The notes below the pieces were generated by a model. It saw only the letters and a list, made by a program, of their open reading frames with translations, did no database searches and was not told the origin of the DNA. From Clostridium tyrobutyricum DSM 2637 = ATCC 25755 = JCM 11008 (lineage in GTDB: Bacteria; Bacillota; Clostridia; Clostridiales; Clostridiaceae), in assembly GCF_000359585.1 (NCBI RefSeq), contig NZ_APMH01000001.1:1-64000 (forward strand): DNA of 64,000 nucleotides, given 5' to 3'. Positions within the stretch are counted from its first letter, which is position 1; each line of letters begins with the position of its first letter. Both the position numbers and the translations under genes were made by a program. Below, in pieces: positions 25,839 to 34,717 of the stretch.

Positions 25839-27839
25839 TCAAATATTTCGTGTAATTTCATATGCATCCCATATAGCATACATTATATTTTTTACATTTT
25901 TGGCATCTCCGACAAGATATATATCATCTACCAATTTATCTAATTTCCAGTATAAACTATCATCCGATTTATATCCTACGGATAAAATTATAGTATCTAC
26001 ATTAAATGTCTTTTCACCACATTTAGTTTTAACAATGATGCCCTCCTCACTTATATTGCTAACAATGGAAGATGTAGCTATATTAACCTTGTTATAATTC
26101 AACAGATCCTTTAACATATCATAATTCATAAATGGCATATTACTGCCTCCACTTAGAATTTTATCTGTAGATTCAATCAAAGTAACCTTCTTGTTATTTT
26201 GTCTCAACCATAATGCAGTTTCACATCCAACAAGACCTGCTCCAACAATAGCAACATTATTACCTATTTTAGATATATCCAATAGTGCATTGTCTGCAGA
26301 TATCACGTTGTTTTTTTCTATACCCGGCAAATCTAAATTAATCGATGTTGATCCTGTAGAAACAATTACGACATCCGGCTTTTCCTGTTTTACAAAATCT
26401 ATATCAACTTCTGTATTAAAATAAATATTTACATTTAGATCTTTAAGTTCTCTTTCATACCATTTTAAAAGTTCATTATCATTTTTCTTAAAAGAAGGCA
26501 TACTTCCTGCTATAACATGTCCTCCAAGTTGGGAAGTCTTTTCATAGAGATTCACTTCATGTCCTCTCAATGCACATACTCTAGCTGATTCCATACCAGA
26601 TATGCCTCCACCTATAATCATGACTTCTTTATTTGTACTAGCTGGAACTATACCATAGCTTTTTTCTCTGCCACATACAGGGTTTACAGCACATGAAAGT
26701 GCTCCTCCACTTGCGATTCTCCCCATACAACCTTCATGACAAGACAAACAAGGTCTTATTTTATGTATCTTACCTTCTTTTATCTTTTTAGGTAGATATG
26801 GATCCGCCAGAAGAGGTCTTCCCAGGCCAATAATATCACAATCTCCTTCTTCTATAGCCTTTGTTGCTATCTCAGGATCATCCATTCTTCCTGCAGCAAT
26901 TATAGGTACATTCACCTCTTTTTTCAATATTCTGGCAAATGAAAGATATATTCCTCCTTGATTGAAATACATAGGCGGATGATTCCAATACCAAGAATCA
27001 TATGTACCTGCATCTACATTTAAAACATCATAGCCTGCTTCTACTAATATTTTAGCTGATTCTATTCCCTCTTCAGTATCTCTGCCAAGTTCCTTAAAGT
27101 CTTCACCCGGAAGTGCTCCTTGTCTTATACCCTTTATAAAACTCTTCAAACTATATCTAAGTGATACAGGAAAATCTTCACCACAAGTTTTCTTTATAGC
27201 TTTAACTATATCAACAGGAAATTTTAACCTTCCAGTTATATTCCCACCATATTCATCATTTCTTTTATTATACAGACCAATAGTAAACTGATCTATAAGA
27301 TACCCTTCATGAACTGCATGAATCTCTACTCCGTCAAATCCAGCAGCTTTAGCTATAGCTGCTGATTGAGCAAACTTTTTTATGTAATCCTGTATTTCAT
27401 TTCTAGTGAGTTCTCTATGTTTTAAATTTGGATTCCATCTATTTTCTATTTCAGATGGAGCAACAGCTTTCTCTATGATATTAGGTAATCCAGCACGTCC
27501 AAATCCACCAGTTAACTGCAAGAAAATTTTACAATTATATGCGTGTATTCTCTCTGTCATTTCCTTTGTGCTCATAATAAATGCTGTAGGGTTCATTGTT
27601 GGGCATGGCATACTTGGCCTTACAATTTTCTCAATTTCATTTTCTACACTGCAAAGTCCAGTTATAATTAATCCTGTCCCACCTTTAGCTCTTTCTATAT
27701 AGTATTCTGCTCCCCTCTGATTAAAAGTACCATTTTCTCCTGTAAATCCAAATGGCCCCATTGGTGCCATAGAAAACCTGTTTTTTATTTCCAATTTTCC
27801 TATTTTAGTACCTTGAAATAAAGATATGTAATTATTCAT
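25839..27839 (-). CDS. Old-Yellow-Enzyme-type NADH:flavin oxidoreductase (FadH/BaiCD-like)
   Basis: The protein is 666 residues from ATG 27839 (TGGAGG site). Residues about 6-360 form the FMN-binding TIM barrel with GVEIHAVHEGYLIDQF and IIGLGRPLLADP. A [4Fe-4S] motif follows at CLSCHEGCMGR (about 364-374) and a fourth Cys in LSCAVNP. The C-terminal half (about 390-660) has two FAD/NAD(P) dinucleotide motifs, MIIGGGISGMESAR and AIVGAGLVGCE. This is the 2,4-dienoyl-CoA reductase/bile-acid enoate reductase architecture, reducing an activated C=C bond. Operon with AcnX suggests it reduces the double bond that AcnX makes or uses. Confidence 0.93.
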   Translation of the reverse strand: MNNYISLFQGTKIGKLEIKNRFSMAPMGPFGFTGENGTFNQRGAEYYIERAKGGTGLIITGLCSVENEIEKIVRPSMPCPTMNPTAFIMSTKEMTERIHAYNCKIFLQLTGGFGRAGLPNIIEKAVAPSEIENRWNPNLKHRELTRNEIQDYIKKFAQSAAIAKAAGFDGVEIHAVHEGYLIDQFTIGLYNKRNDEYGGNITGRLKFPVDIVKAIKKTCGEDFPVSLRYSLKSFIKGIRQGALPGEDFKELGRDTEEGIESAKILVEAGYDVLNVDAGTYDSWYWNHPPMYFNQGGIYLSFARILKKEVNVPIIAAGRMDDPEIATKAIEEGDCDIIGLGRPLLADPYLPKKIKEGKIHKIRPCLSCHEGCMGRIASGGALSCAVNPVCGREKSYGIVPASTNKEVMIIGGGISGMESARVCALRGHEVNLYEKTSQLGGHVIAGSMPSFKKNDNELLKWYERELKDLNVNIYFNTEVDIDFVKQEKPDVVIVSTGSTSINLDLPGIEKNNVISADNALLDISKIGNNVAIVGAGLVGCETALWLRQNNKKVTLIESTDKILSGGSNMPFMNYDMLKDLLNYNKVNIATSSIVSNISEEGIIVKTKCGEKTFNVDTIILSVGYKSDDSLYWKLDKLVDDIYLVGDAKNVKNIMYAIWDAYEITRNI

Positions 27840-27942
27840 ATTTTCCTCCATAAAATTTAAAATACAGTTATTTATATCGTTTAGTATTACAAAATCTTTA
27901 TAGTAAGGTTTTCATTTCCATATACTAATTTGTATATATTAT

Positions 27943-28629
27943 TTACGGCTTAAACCTGTATCCTGTTCCCCATAACGTCTCTATAAATTCTGGATTGGAC
28001 GGATCTTTTTCTATCTTCTTCCTTATCTTCTGTATATGTACTGCTACAGTTGCAAGATCTCCTATAAATTTACCTCCCCATATACTGTCAAAAATATTCT
28101 CCTTTGTAAATACAATATTTGGATTTAAAGCCAGAAACACAAGTATGTCATACTCTTTTGACGTGAGCTTTACATCCCTTCCATTTACAGTTACCCTGTG
28201 TGAAGCTGTATTTATCTCAAGTCCACCTCTGTTTATGATACCTGTAGAAAAATTATTTCCCTTAAGTCTTTCATATCTGCTTATATGCGATTTTATTCTA
28301 GCTGCCAGTTCCGCAGGGCTAAATGGCTTTGTCAAATAATCATCAGCTCCAAAATTCAAGCCTCGTATCTTGTCAATATCTTCTGTCCTTGCAGAGACTA
28401 CAATTATAGGTATTTCAAATTTCTTTCTAACTTCTTTTATTATTTCAAATCCATCTTTTCCCGGAAGCATGAGATCTACGATTATGACACTGTATACTCC
28501 CTTCAATGCCATAGCAATACCAGTATTACCATCTTGAACAATTTCAACTTTATATCCATTAAGCTCTAGATAATCTCTTTCCATTTCAGCAATATTTATA
28601 TCATCTTCAATTACTAGAATCTGTTTCAT
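27943..28629 (-). CDS. OmpR-family response regulator
   Basis: This 228-residue protein has a receiver domain (VIEDDINIAE, phospho-Asp in IIVDLMLPGKDGF, Lys in DDYLTKPFS) and a winged-helix DNA-binding domain (about 130-225, FIETLWGTGYRF end). The start ATG 28629 overlaps the surroundings of the kinase stop only by a few bases, with the order regulator then kinase reversed on the strand: the regulator is encoded first. It should act with the kinase at 28631 and probably controls the divergent ABC exporter at 30012. Confidence 0.92.
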   Translation of the reverse strand: MKQILVIEDDINIAEMERDYLELNGYKVEIVQDGNTGIAMALKGVYSVIIVDLMLPGKDGFEIIKEVRKKFEIPIIVVSARTEDIDKIRGLNFGADDYLTKPFSPAELAARIKSHISRYERLKGNNFSTGIINRGGLEINTASHRVTVNGRDVKLTSKEYDILVFLALNPNIVFTKENIFDSIWGGKFIGDLATVAVHIQKIRKKIEKDPSNPEFIETLWGTGYRFKP

Positions 28630-28630
28630 G

Positions 28631-29830
28631 TCAATCCTCCATTTCTTTTGGCAGCATAATAGTAAAACAAGTACCTATACCTTCCATACTTGAAACTTTT
28701 ATTTCACCATTATGGGATTCCACAAGTTCCTTAGCTATAGCAAGTCCTAGGCCTGTACTCATCAAATCTTTTGTTCTTGCATGATCTATCCTGTAAAATC
28801 TGTTAAATATATTTGGCAGTTTATCCTCAGGTATTCCCGGACCATTGTCCTTTACATCTATACATACATGATTTTTGCCTTCATATAACGTGACTTCTAT
28901 TCTCATATTATCATAGCCATATTTTATCGCATTTCCAATAATATTTCTAAATATCTGGTTGACTCTCTTCCCATCTACATTTATGTAAAAAGCTTTTTCA
29001 AGGTCTTCTTTATAATAAAATTCAATACCCCTATCCTCCAAATCATATTTAAATTCTTCCATTAGGTCAAACATAAAGGCACTTGCATCTATTTTTTGTA
29101 GATTCAACTCCAATTTCTGCATATCCAATTTGGAAAACAAAAAGAGGTCCTCAATAAGCCGGTTCATATAGACAGAATTATTGTATATTATCTTGTGGTA
29201 TTTGTTTATCTTATCTTTTGGAAGTTCCTGTCTCTCAAGCATTGTCTCAATATATCCCTGAATTGACGTAATAGGAGTTTTAAGATCATGTGAAATATTG
29301 GCAATAAGAAGTTTTCTGTTCTCCTCATATGCCTTTTTTAATTTTACTCCCTCATTGAGTTTTTTTGCCATTTCATTAAAAGAATCCACGAGATCTTTTA
29401 TTTCACTATCGGCATTGTCCTCAACAGTCACTTCATAATTGCCTTTTGAAATTTCATCAAACCCCTTTTTCAATTTACTTATAGGCCTGAATATTTCTTT
29501 CTCAAGATTTTTGTTGAATAAAAACTGATGCAGTCCTCCAATTCCAAAAGTCACTGCAAAGCCAATAGCCACTGCCTTTGCCCCAAAATATCTGAATATT
29601 AAAAACCATACAATTATATTAAAAATTATGGTGAATATACGTGAATATCTTATATGTCTATAATACCATTCAAACTCACTATTTTTTATATATTCTTTTT
29701 TGATTTTTTTGTTTATTTCATCCTGTATCTTGTGAAATTCTTCATGACTTTTTCTTGCATTTGTTCTATATTTATGAAATAATATAAATTTTTCATGGAT
29801 TTTCCTGAAAATTTTTGAATGCTCTTTCAT
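28631..29830 (-). CDS. Sensor histidine kinase with HAMP domain
   Basis: The protein is 399 residues from ATG 29830 (AGGTGAT site). A cytoplasmic N-terminus of about 65 residues precedes two closely spaced membrane helices (about 70-105) with almost no extracellular loop. It then has HAMP (about 110-165), HisKA with NISHDLKTPITSIQG and HATPase with DNGPGIPED, GLGLAIAKEL. The near absence of an extracellular sensor matches intramembrane-sensing kinases linked to ABC transporters. It lies upstream of the regulator on the same strand and is divergent from the ABC operon at 30012. Confidence 0.9.
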   Translation of the reverse strand: MKEHSKIFRKIHEKFILFHKYRTNARKSHEEFHKIQDEINKKIKKEYIKNSEFEWYYRHIRYSRIFTIIFNIIVWFLIFRYFGAKAVAIGFAVTFGIGGLHQFLFNKNLEKEIFRPISKLKKGFDEISKGNYEVTVEDNADSEIKDLVDSFNEMAKKLNEGVKLKKAYEENRKLLIANISHDLKTPITSIQGYIETMLERQELPKDKINKYHKIIYNNSVYMNRLIEDLFLFSKLDMQKLELNLQKIDASAFMFDLMEEFKYDLEDRGIEFYYKEDLEKAFYINVDGKRVNQIFRNIIGNAIKYGYDNMRIEVTLYEGKNHVCIDVKDNGPGIPEDKLPNIFNRFYRIDHARTKDLMSTGLGLAIAKELVESHNGEIKVSSMEGIGTCFTIMLPKEMED

Positions 29831-29900
29831 TTTATCACCTGATTCTAAAATATTTATATACAATTTTAAGATAAAATATTAAAATTCCCCTAAATCAATT

Positions 29901-29950
29901 ATAAAGAATTTATAAAATTATTTTTTATAAATTTTTTATAAATTCTTTAT
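29901..29950. promoter_or_regulatory. TTTATAAA repeats between divergent kinase and ABC genes
   Basis: Three copies of TTTATAAA begin at 29909, 29924 and 29935. The outer sequences ATAAAGAATTTATA (29901-29914) and its exact complement (29937-29950) also form an inverted repeat. The 11-bp spacing between the last two copies is typical of OmpR-type response regulator sites. It is a likely operator for the divergent system. Confidence 0.5.
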
Positions 29951-30011
29951 TGCAAATTTAAAATAGGCATGTACTATATATACGTAAGCAAAAATCAGGA
30001 GGCTGACAATT

Positions 30012-30923
30012 ATGAACAATATAATCGAAGTAAAAAACTTCACTAAGAAATATGGAAGCTTTACTGCTGTAGATGATATTTCCTTCAATGTAGAAAGTGG
30101 AAGTATATTTGCATTTTTAGGACCAAATGGTGCAGGAAAGAGTACGACCATTAACACCCTTTGTACTATAGTAAACAAAACTGCAGGAAAACTCCTAATA
30201 AACGGGCATGAAGTTTCAAAAGACAAATCCAAAGTAAGAAGTGATATAGGAATAGTATTTCAGGAATCCACCCTGGACAGCAAACTTACCATTGAAGAGA
30301 ATATAAAGTTTCACTGTGAATTCTATAACGTTCCCAAATATGAAATTAAAGAAAGAATTGATTTTGTACTGGATCTTGTAGATCTTTCAGATTGGAGAAA
30401 AGCGCCTGTAAAGAACCTGTCAGGCGGCATGAAAAGAAGAGTTGAAATAGCACGCGGTCTTGTACATTATCCTAAGGTACTATTTCTAGATGAACCTACT
30501 ACCGGACTTGATCCACAGACCAGATCAAATATATGGGATTATATTTATAAACTTCAAAAAGAAAAGAACATAACTATATTCCTTACTACACATTACATGG
30601 ACGAAGCTGAAATATGCAGTAAGGTTGCCATAATGGATCATGGTAAAATAGTAGCCTATGCTACTCCATGTAATCTTAAGAAACAGTATACTTCCAATAT
30701 AACCAGAATAAAAGTCATTGATAATGACCCACTTATAGAGTATCTCGAATTAAATAGCATCAAATATGTGATAAAAGATAATATATTTACAATACACTCA
30801 ACCAAGTTAGGAAACATTTTAGATATTGTATCCAGATTCAAAAATTCCATCAGTGATTTTGAAACCAGCAAAGGTACTCTTAATGACGTATTCTTGTCCA
30901 TAACAGGAAAGGAGATAAGATAA
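30012..30923 (+). CDS. ABC exporter ATP-binding protein (DrrA/NatA type)
   Basis: This 303-residue protein has Walker A GPNGAGKST, Q-loop FQESTLDSKLT, signature LSGGMKRR, Walker B LFLDEPTTGLD and H-loop LTTHYMDEAE; the C-terminal about 80 residues form the extra domain seen in DrrA-type ATPases. It works with the ABC-2 permease encoded 2 bp downstream. GAGG site precedes ATG 30012. The pair probably exports a drug, peptide or lipid and is controlled by the divergent two-component system. Confidence 0.93.
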   Translation: MNNIIEVKNFTKKYGSFTAVDDISFNVESGSIFAFLGPNGAGKSTTINTLCTIVNKTAGKLLINGHEVSKDKSKVRSDIGIVFQESTLDSKLTIEENIKFHCEFYNVPKYEIKERIDFVLDLVDLSDWRKAPVKNLSGGMKRRVEIARGLVHYPKVLFLDEPTTGLDPQTRSNIWDYIYKLQKEKNITIFLTTHYMDEAEICSKVAIMDHGKIVAYATPCNLKKQYTSNITRIKVIDNDPLIEYLELNSIKYVIKDNIFTIHSTKLGNILDIVSRFKNSISDFETSKGTLNDVFLSITGKEIR

Positions 30924-30925
30924 TA

Positions 30926-31753
30926 ATGCGCGGAATGATTGCTATTTTAAAAAGAAATCTCACTAATTTTGTAAGAGATAAATTAAGGCTTGTATTTTCA
31001 ATAATCATGTCACTGTTCTTTCTGTTTGTTTTTTCATTCGTCATGAAATCCACTACTACAGGTATTGCACAGCCTCTTAACTATCTAATTTCAGGAATAA
31101 TAATAATGACAGTTTTTCAGGCTGCACTAAGTAATTCCACAAGTATAATCGAGGATATGTCCATGGGATTTATGAAAGAAATAATAGTATCCCCTATAAA
31201 GAGATGGCAGATATCTATAGGACAAGTCCTTTCTGCAACGATAATTGCCTTTGTTCAAGGATTACTCGTTATAGTTGTAGGAATGTTTATGGGGTTAAAT
31301 CTTGATTTTATTCAATTTTTACAGATGGGCAGTGTAATGCTGCTTGTGGGGATAACTTTCAGCTGTATGGGATTATATCTGGCCTCACTTGCAAAAAGTT
31401 CCACTACATTCCAGGTAATGATAACTGTATTTACCATGCCGCTTACCTTCCTGTCAGGTGCCTATATTCCAACAACACTTATGCCTAAAATAATTCGTCC
31501 TCTTGTTTACATAAACCCCCTTACTTATACTACTTCAATTTTCAGGTATATTACTCTCAACATGAAAAATTTCACTACCAGTGCCCTTGTAAAATCTGGA
31601 GTAGCATTTAATATAGATGGCTTCATCATAAAACCCTATGCAGGACTGTTTATTATCCTTGCAATGTGTGTTGTCTTCTTTATTCTATGCGTTATGCAAT
31701 TCAATAAAGCAGATTTCTCAAATGTAAAAGCTTTTAATCCAAATGGCAAATAG
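30926..31753 (+). CDS. ABC-2 type permease of the DrrAB-like exporter
   Basis: This 275-residue membrane protein has six predicted helices and the ABC-2 signature region LSGAYIPTTLMPKIIRPLVYINPLTY (split around 178-203), ending VKAFNPNGK. It begins 2 bp after the ATPase stop, so the two are translationally coupled and the complex would be a homodimer or a pair with the ATPase. Function: export of a hydrophobic or peptide substrate, unknown. Confidence 0.9.
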   Translation: MRGMIAILKRNLTNFVRDKLRLVFSIIMSLFFLFVFSFVMKSTTTGIAQPLNYLISGIIIMTVFQAALSNSTSIIEDMSMGFMKEIIVSPIKRWQISIGQVLSATIIAFVQGLLVIVVGMFMGLNLDFIQFLQMGSVMLLVGITFSCMGLYLASLAKSSTTFQVMITVFTMPLTFLSGAYIPTTLMPKIIRPLVYINPLTYTTSIFRYITLNMKNFTTSALVKSGVAFNIDGFIIKPYAGLFIILAMCVVFFILCVMQFNKADFSNVKAFNPNGK

Positions 31754-31797
31754 AAGTATCTGGAATAGGTAATTGTATCCATTCCAGATACTTCTAT
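31750..31797. terminator. 17-bp perfect hairpin between converging genes
   Basis: Arms 31750-31766 and 31781-31797 match exactly, overlapping the stop codon of the permease and touching that of the MBL-fold gene. On the plus strand TATTTTGAGTATTTT follows, so it mainly ends the ABC operon and partly the opposite transcript. Confidence 0.75.
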
Positions 31798-32687
31798 TAT
31801 TTTGAGTATTTTAAAAATCCATTTTCTATATTCAGCTTCAGCATTTCAACCTCATACAGGTATTCTAAATAAGAGTGCAGCATTCTCTCTATTACATCAT
31901 ATTTATATATACTTCCTATAGGAATTTTAAAATCTGTTATTACGGCACTGAATATTTCCTGCATTGTCATTGAGCCTTCTACAATATCATATATTCTATA
32001 TGCCCTGCTCTTGTAAAATTCAATATTATCAACTATAAGTTGTGTAATATCGTCATATATTCCCTTGTGTGCCACTATGTATTTACTGTACTTTAAATCA
32101 TATAGTTTGGATTTGCTTTCCAGATCCTGTTTAAGTATATATGCATATGGCATTTTAGCACCTTTCATAACTTCATAACTTATAAGTGAATCTGCCAAAT
32201 AAGCCACATCATCAGGAGTAATAATGCATATGTGTCCAGGACTGTGGCCAGGCGTATGCATTATTTTAAATTCAATTCCACAAACATTTACTTTATCCTG
32301 ATTGTTTGAAATTACAATATCAGTACCGCAAATCATATGCCCCAGATGTTTTTCAACTTCAGACATTGATTGACTGCTGTAGTAAATTTTAAGATTAAGT
32401 ATGGAACTGCAAAAAAATGCTTCACATTCCGACATTGCAATAATACAATTGTATTTTTCCTTGAAATATGCATTATTGCCTATATGATCTATATGTGCAT
32501 GACTGCAAATTATAGCAGCTATTTTTAAATTATTCTGTTCAAGAAAGTCATTTATCCTCCTTCTCTCTCCCTTTTTCAATCCTGAATCCAACATTATAAT
32601 TTCATCATCATTAATTTTATAAAAAGGTATATATGTCATTCCAGTATCAATACAAAACGTATTTCCTTTAATATTTTTTACTATCAT
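31797..32687 (-). CDS. MBL-fold metallo-hydrolase
   Basis: The protein is 296 residues from ATG 32687 (GGAGG site). The metallo-beta-lactamase motif SHAHIDHIG (about residues 62-70), the second ligand region MHTPGHSPGH (about 162-171) and the DS bridging Asp (ADSLI) show a dinuclear metal hydrolase. The C-terminal about 110 residues form an additional helical domain as in glyoxalase-like/RNA-degrading or lactonase groups; the actual reaction is not evident. It follows a PanE-like gene by 19 bp on the same strand, so the two enzymes probably share a pathway. Confidence 0.88.
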   Translation of the reverse strand: MIVKNIKGNTFCIDTGMTYIPFYKINDDEIIMLDSGLKKGERRRINDFLEQNNLKIAAIICSHAHIDHIGNNAYFKEKYNCIIAMSECEAFFCSSILNLKIYYSSQSMSEVEKHLGHMICGTDIVISNNQDKVNVCGIEFKIMHTPGHSPGHICIITPDDVAYLADSLISYEVMKGAKMPYAYILKQDLESKSKLYDLKYSKYIVAHKGIYDDITQLIVDNIEFYKSRAYRIYDIVEGSMTMQEIFSAVITDFKIPIGSIYKYDVIERMLHSYLEYLYEVEMLKLNIENGFLKYSK

Positions 32688-32706
32688 TATTTCCTCCAAT
32701 AATTGT

Positions 32707-33636
32707 TTATTCCTTTAAAACTTTAGTGTGTTCAAGTATTTTTATTATATTTAAAAGTGTTCTATTAACAGGAGTATCTATTCTATACTCTTCACCCAGT
32801 TTACATACAGTACCTGCAAATATGTCTACTTCAGTCTTCCTACCATAGGTAATGTCCTGACACATTGAAGTTTTACTATCTGGGGCCATTGTATCCAGTA
32901 CTTTGTGCCACTGTTCAATGTCATTTTCAGTTAAGTTGACTCCTATTCTTTGAGATAACCGTACTACCTCCATCATTGCAGATTCCATAAATTCCTTTGC
33001 TTCATCTATCTGTTGAAATAGCCCATAAGTTCCTCTAACTGCTGCCGAAGTTTGATTTATGCCTACATTTATCATGAACTTATACCACATTGCATGCATC
33101 ATATCTTCAGGGATTTCATAAGGAATTCTTGCCCTGTCAAAAAGTTCTTTCACAGATTTTACTTTTTGAGAATATTGCTTATTGATTTTCTCTCCAAAAG
33201 TTATATTGCCTAAATTAGAAAATGAAATATTATTCACAGTGTGATTTCCATCAATACCTATACAAAGTGCATAAAGCATTTTGTCCATTCCATACTCTTT
33301 TCCTATAATTTCTTCACTCGTAATTCCATTCATAAGAGACATAATAATTGTATTCTTTCCTACATGATTTTTTATATCTAAAATTGCCTGATCCAATTGA
33401 TTTGACTTTACTGAAATAAATATTAAATCAGCAGGTTCACATTTTTCTTCTGGAGTTATATATTCAAAATCATATCTTTTATCATTAATTATAAATCCAT
33501 ATCTTTTATATCTTTCTATTCTTTTATTATCTGCTATAACTTTTAATACATTTGGATTTAAATCATGAATTTTGCTCATATAAGCACATCCAATAGCCCC
33601 CATACCTATAACAGATATATTCTTTATAACTTTCAT
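32707..33636 (-). CDS. Ketopantoate reductase family (PanE/ApbA-like)
   Basis: This 309-residue protein has the NADPH-binding motif VIGMGAIGC (about 9-17), ISVKSNQLDQAI and the ELNKM-type KFMINVGINQTSAA region (about 190-203) with the catalytic Lys of PanE. Such enzymes reduce 2-dehydropantoate to pantoate in CoA biosynthesis, but the family also includes other 2-keto-acid reductases and opine-type enzymes. Identity about as expected for a paralogue; no other pan genes are nearby. It is followed by an MBL-fold hydrolase in the same operon. The GGGGGAG site supports ATG 33636. Confidence 0.85.
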   Translation of the reverse strand: MKVIKNISVIGMGAIGCAYMSKIHDLNPNVLKVIADNKRIERYKRYGFIINDKRYDFEYITPEEKCEPADLIFISVKSNQLDQAILDIKNHVGKNTIIMSLMNGITSEEIIGKEYGMDKMLYALCIGIDGNHTVNNISFSNLGNITFGEKINKQYSQKVKSVKELFDRARIPYEIPEDMMHAMWYKFMINVGINQTSAAVRGTYGLFQQIDEAKEFMESAMMEVVRLSQRIGVNLTENDIEQWHKVLDTMAPDSKTSMCQDITYGRKTEVDIFAGTVCKLGEEYRIDTPVNRTLLNIIKILEHTKVLKE

Positions 33637-33709
33637 GTTTTTCTCCCCCTCATCATTTAATAGTAATTATACCATCAATACAATCAAATACCCATACTCT
33701 AATAAAAAC

Positions 33710-33756
33710 ATGAATAGGGATAGATTTAAATTTTTATTAAATCCACCCCTATTCAT
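33710..33756 (-). terminator. Terminator of the ABC/two-component operon
   Basis: A stem of about 20 bp with two mismatches (arms beginning ATGAATAGGG) lies downstream of the kinase stop at 33797 and upstream of the PanE-like start. Confidence 0.75.
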
Positions 33757-33796
33757 ATTAGTGTGATATTCGGATAGCTTCTTTAACAACTTGAAT

Positions 33797-34708
33797 TTAT
33801 TCTTCTATTTTCCATTTGCAAAAAATATACAATAAATTCTTGTTTATTTTAGCATAAATATGTCCGTTCATCTTTTCCATAAGATTTTTTACAATTGACA
33901 AGCCTAAACCTGTATTTCCGACAGTTCTAGAACTGTTTCCTTTATAAAACCTGTTAAAAATTAATTTAGCATCATTTTCTTTTATACCATTAGCTTCATT
34001 TATTATAGTCAGCACAGCTTCATTACAATCTTTTTTTAACTCTATAAATACATAATTTCTTGCATGTTTTATTACATTATTAATTAAATTTTCAATTACC
34101 CTTTTTATACAAACTTCATTACCTATTACAATTATATTTTCTTCTTTAATATCTATATTAGGAGTTATTTTCTTTTGTAAAAAACTATCATAAAAATCAG
34201 TAATAACTTCACATAAAATATTATTTATATTTATAGATTTATTCTGAATTTTATATTCATGTGATTCTATTATAGAAAGTTGAAAAAAATCATTCAATAA
34301 AGCTTGTAGTGATTTTGCCCTTTTTAACGCTATATGCATATATTCATTTTGCTTTTTAAGTGATAACTCATTAGATATTATCATTTGAATATATCCAATA
34401 ACTGAGGTAAGTGGAGTACGTAAATCATGAGAGATGCTTGCTATAGTTTTTTTAATTTCAGCTTCAGAATTCTTTTGGTTTACCTGTGTTTTAATGTTTA
34501 TATCAATATGTTTATTAATACTACAGGCTAAACCTTCTATATCTCTATCTAAAAGTACTATATCCAATTTTTTATGCAATTTACCAGAATTATAATCGTC
34601 AAGTTGTTTTTTAATATTTCTAATCTGTATTTTCATAAATATAAGATAAGAGAGTAAAATCATAATAAAAACTATTAAAATTAATATAATCAAAATCACT
34701 TTACTCAA
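33797..34708 (-). CDS. Sensor histidine kinase of lantibiotic-immunity type
   Basis: This 303-residue kinase starts at TTG 34708 (GAGGTG site). It has one clear N-terminal membrane helix (about 4-25) with no extracellular domain of note, a short linker, HisKA with SISHDLRTPLTSVIGY (phospho-His about residue 94) and HATPase with NLMEK-type glycine motif GNTGLGLSIVKNL. The N-box line NNVIKHA is present. It is the last gene of the operon response regulator, ABC ATPase, ABC permease, kinase. The single-helix design and gene order match bacitracin/lantibiotic-type resistance operons. Confidence 0.88.
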   Translation of the reverse strand: MSKVILIILILIVFIMILLSYLIFMKIQIRNIKKQLDDYNSGKLHKKLDIVLLDRDIEGLACSINKHIDINIKTQVNQKNSEAEIKKTIASISHDLRTPLTSVIGYIQMIISNELSLKKQNEYMHIALKRAKSLQALLNDFFQLSIIESHEYKIQNKSININNILCEVITDFYDSFLQKKITPNIDIKEENIIVIGNEVCIKRVIENLINNVIKHARNYVFIELKKDCNEAVLTIINEANGIKENDAKLIFNRFYKGNSSRTVGNTGLGLSIVKNLMEKMNGHIYAKINKNLLYIFCKWKIEE

Positions 34709-34717
34709 ACACCTCTC

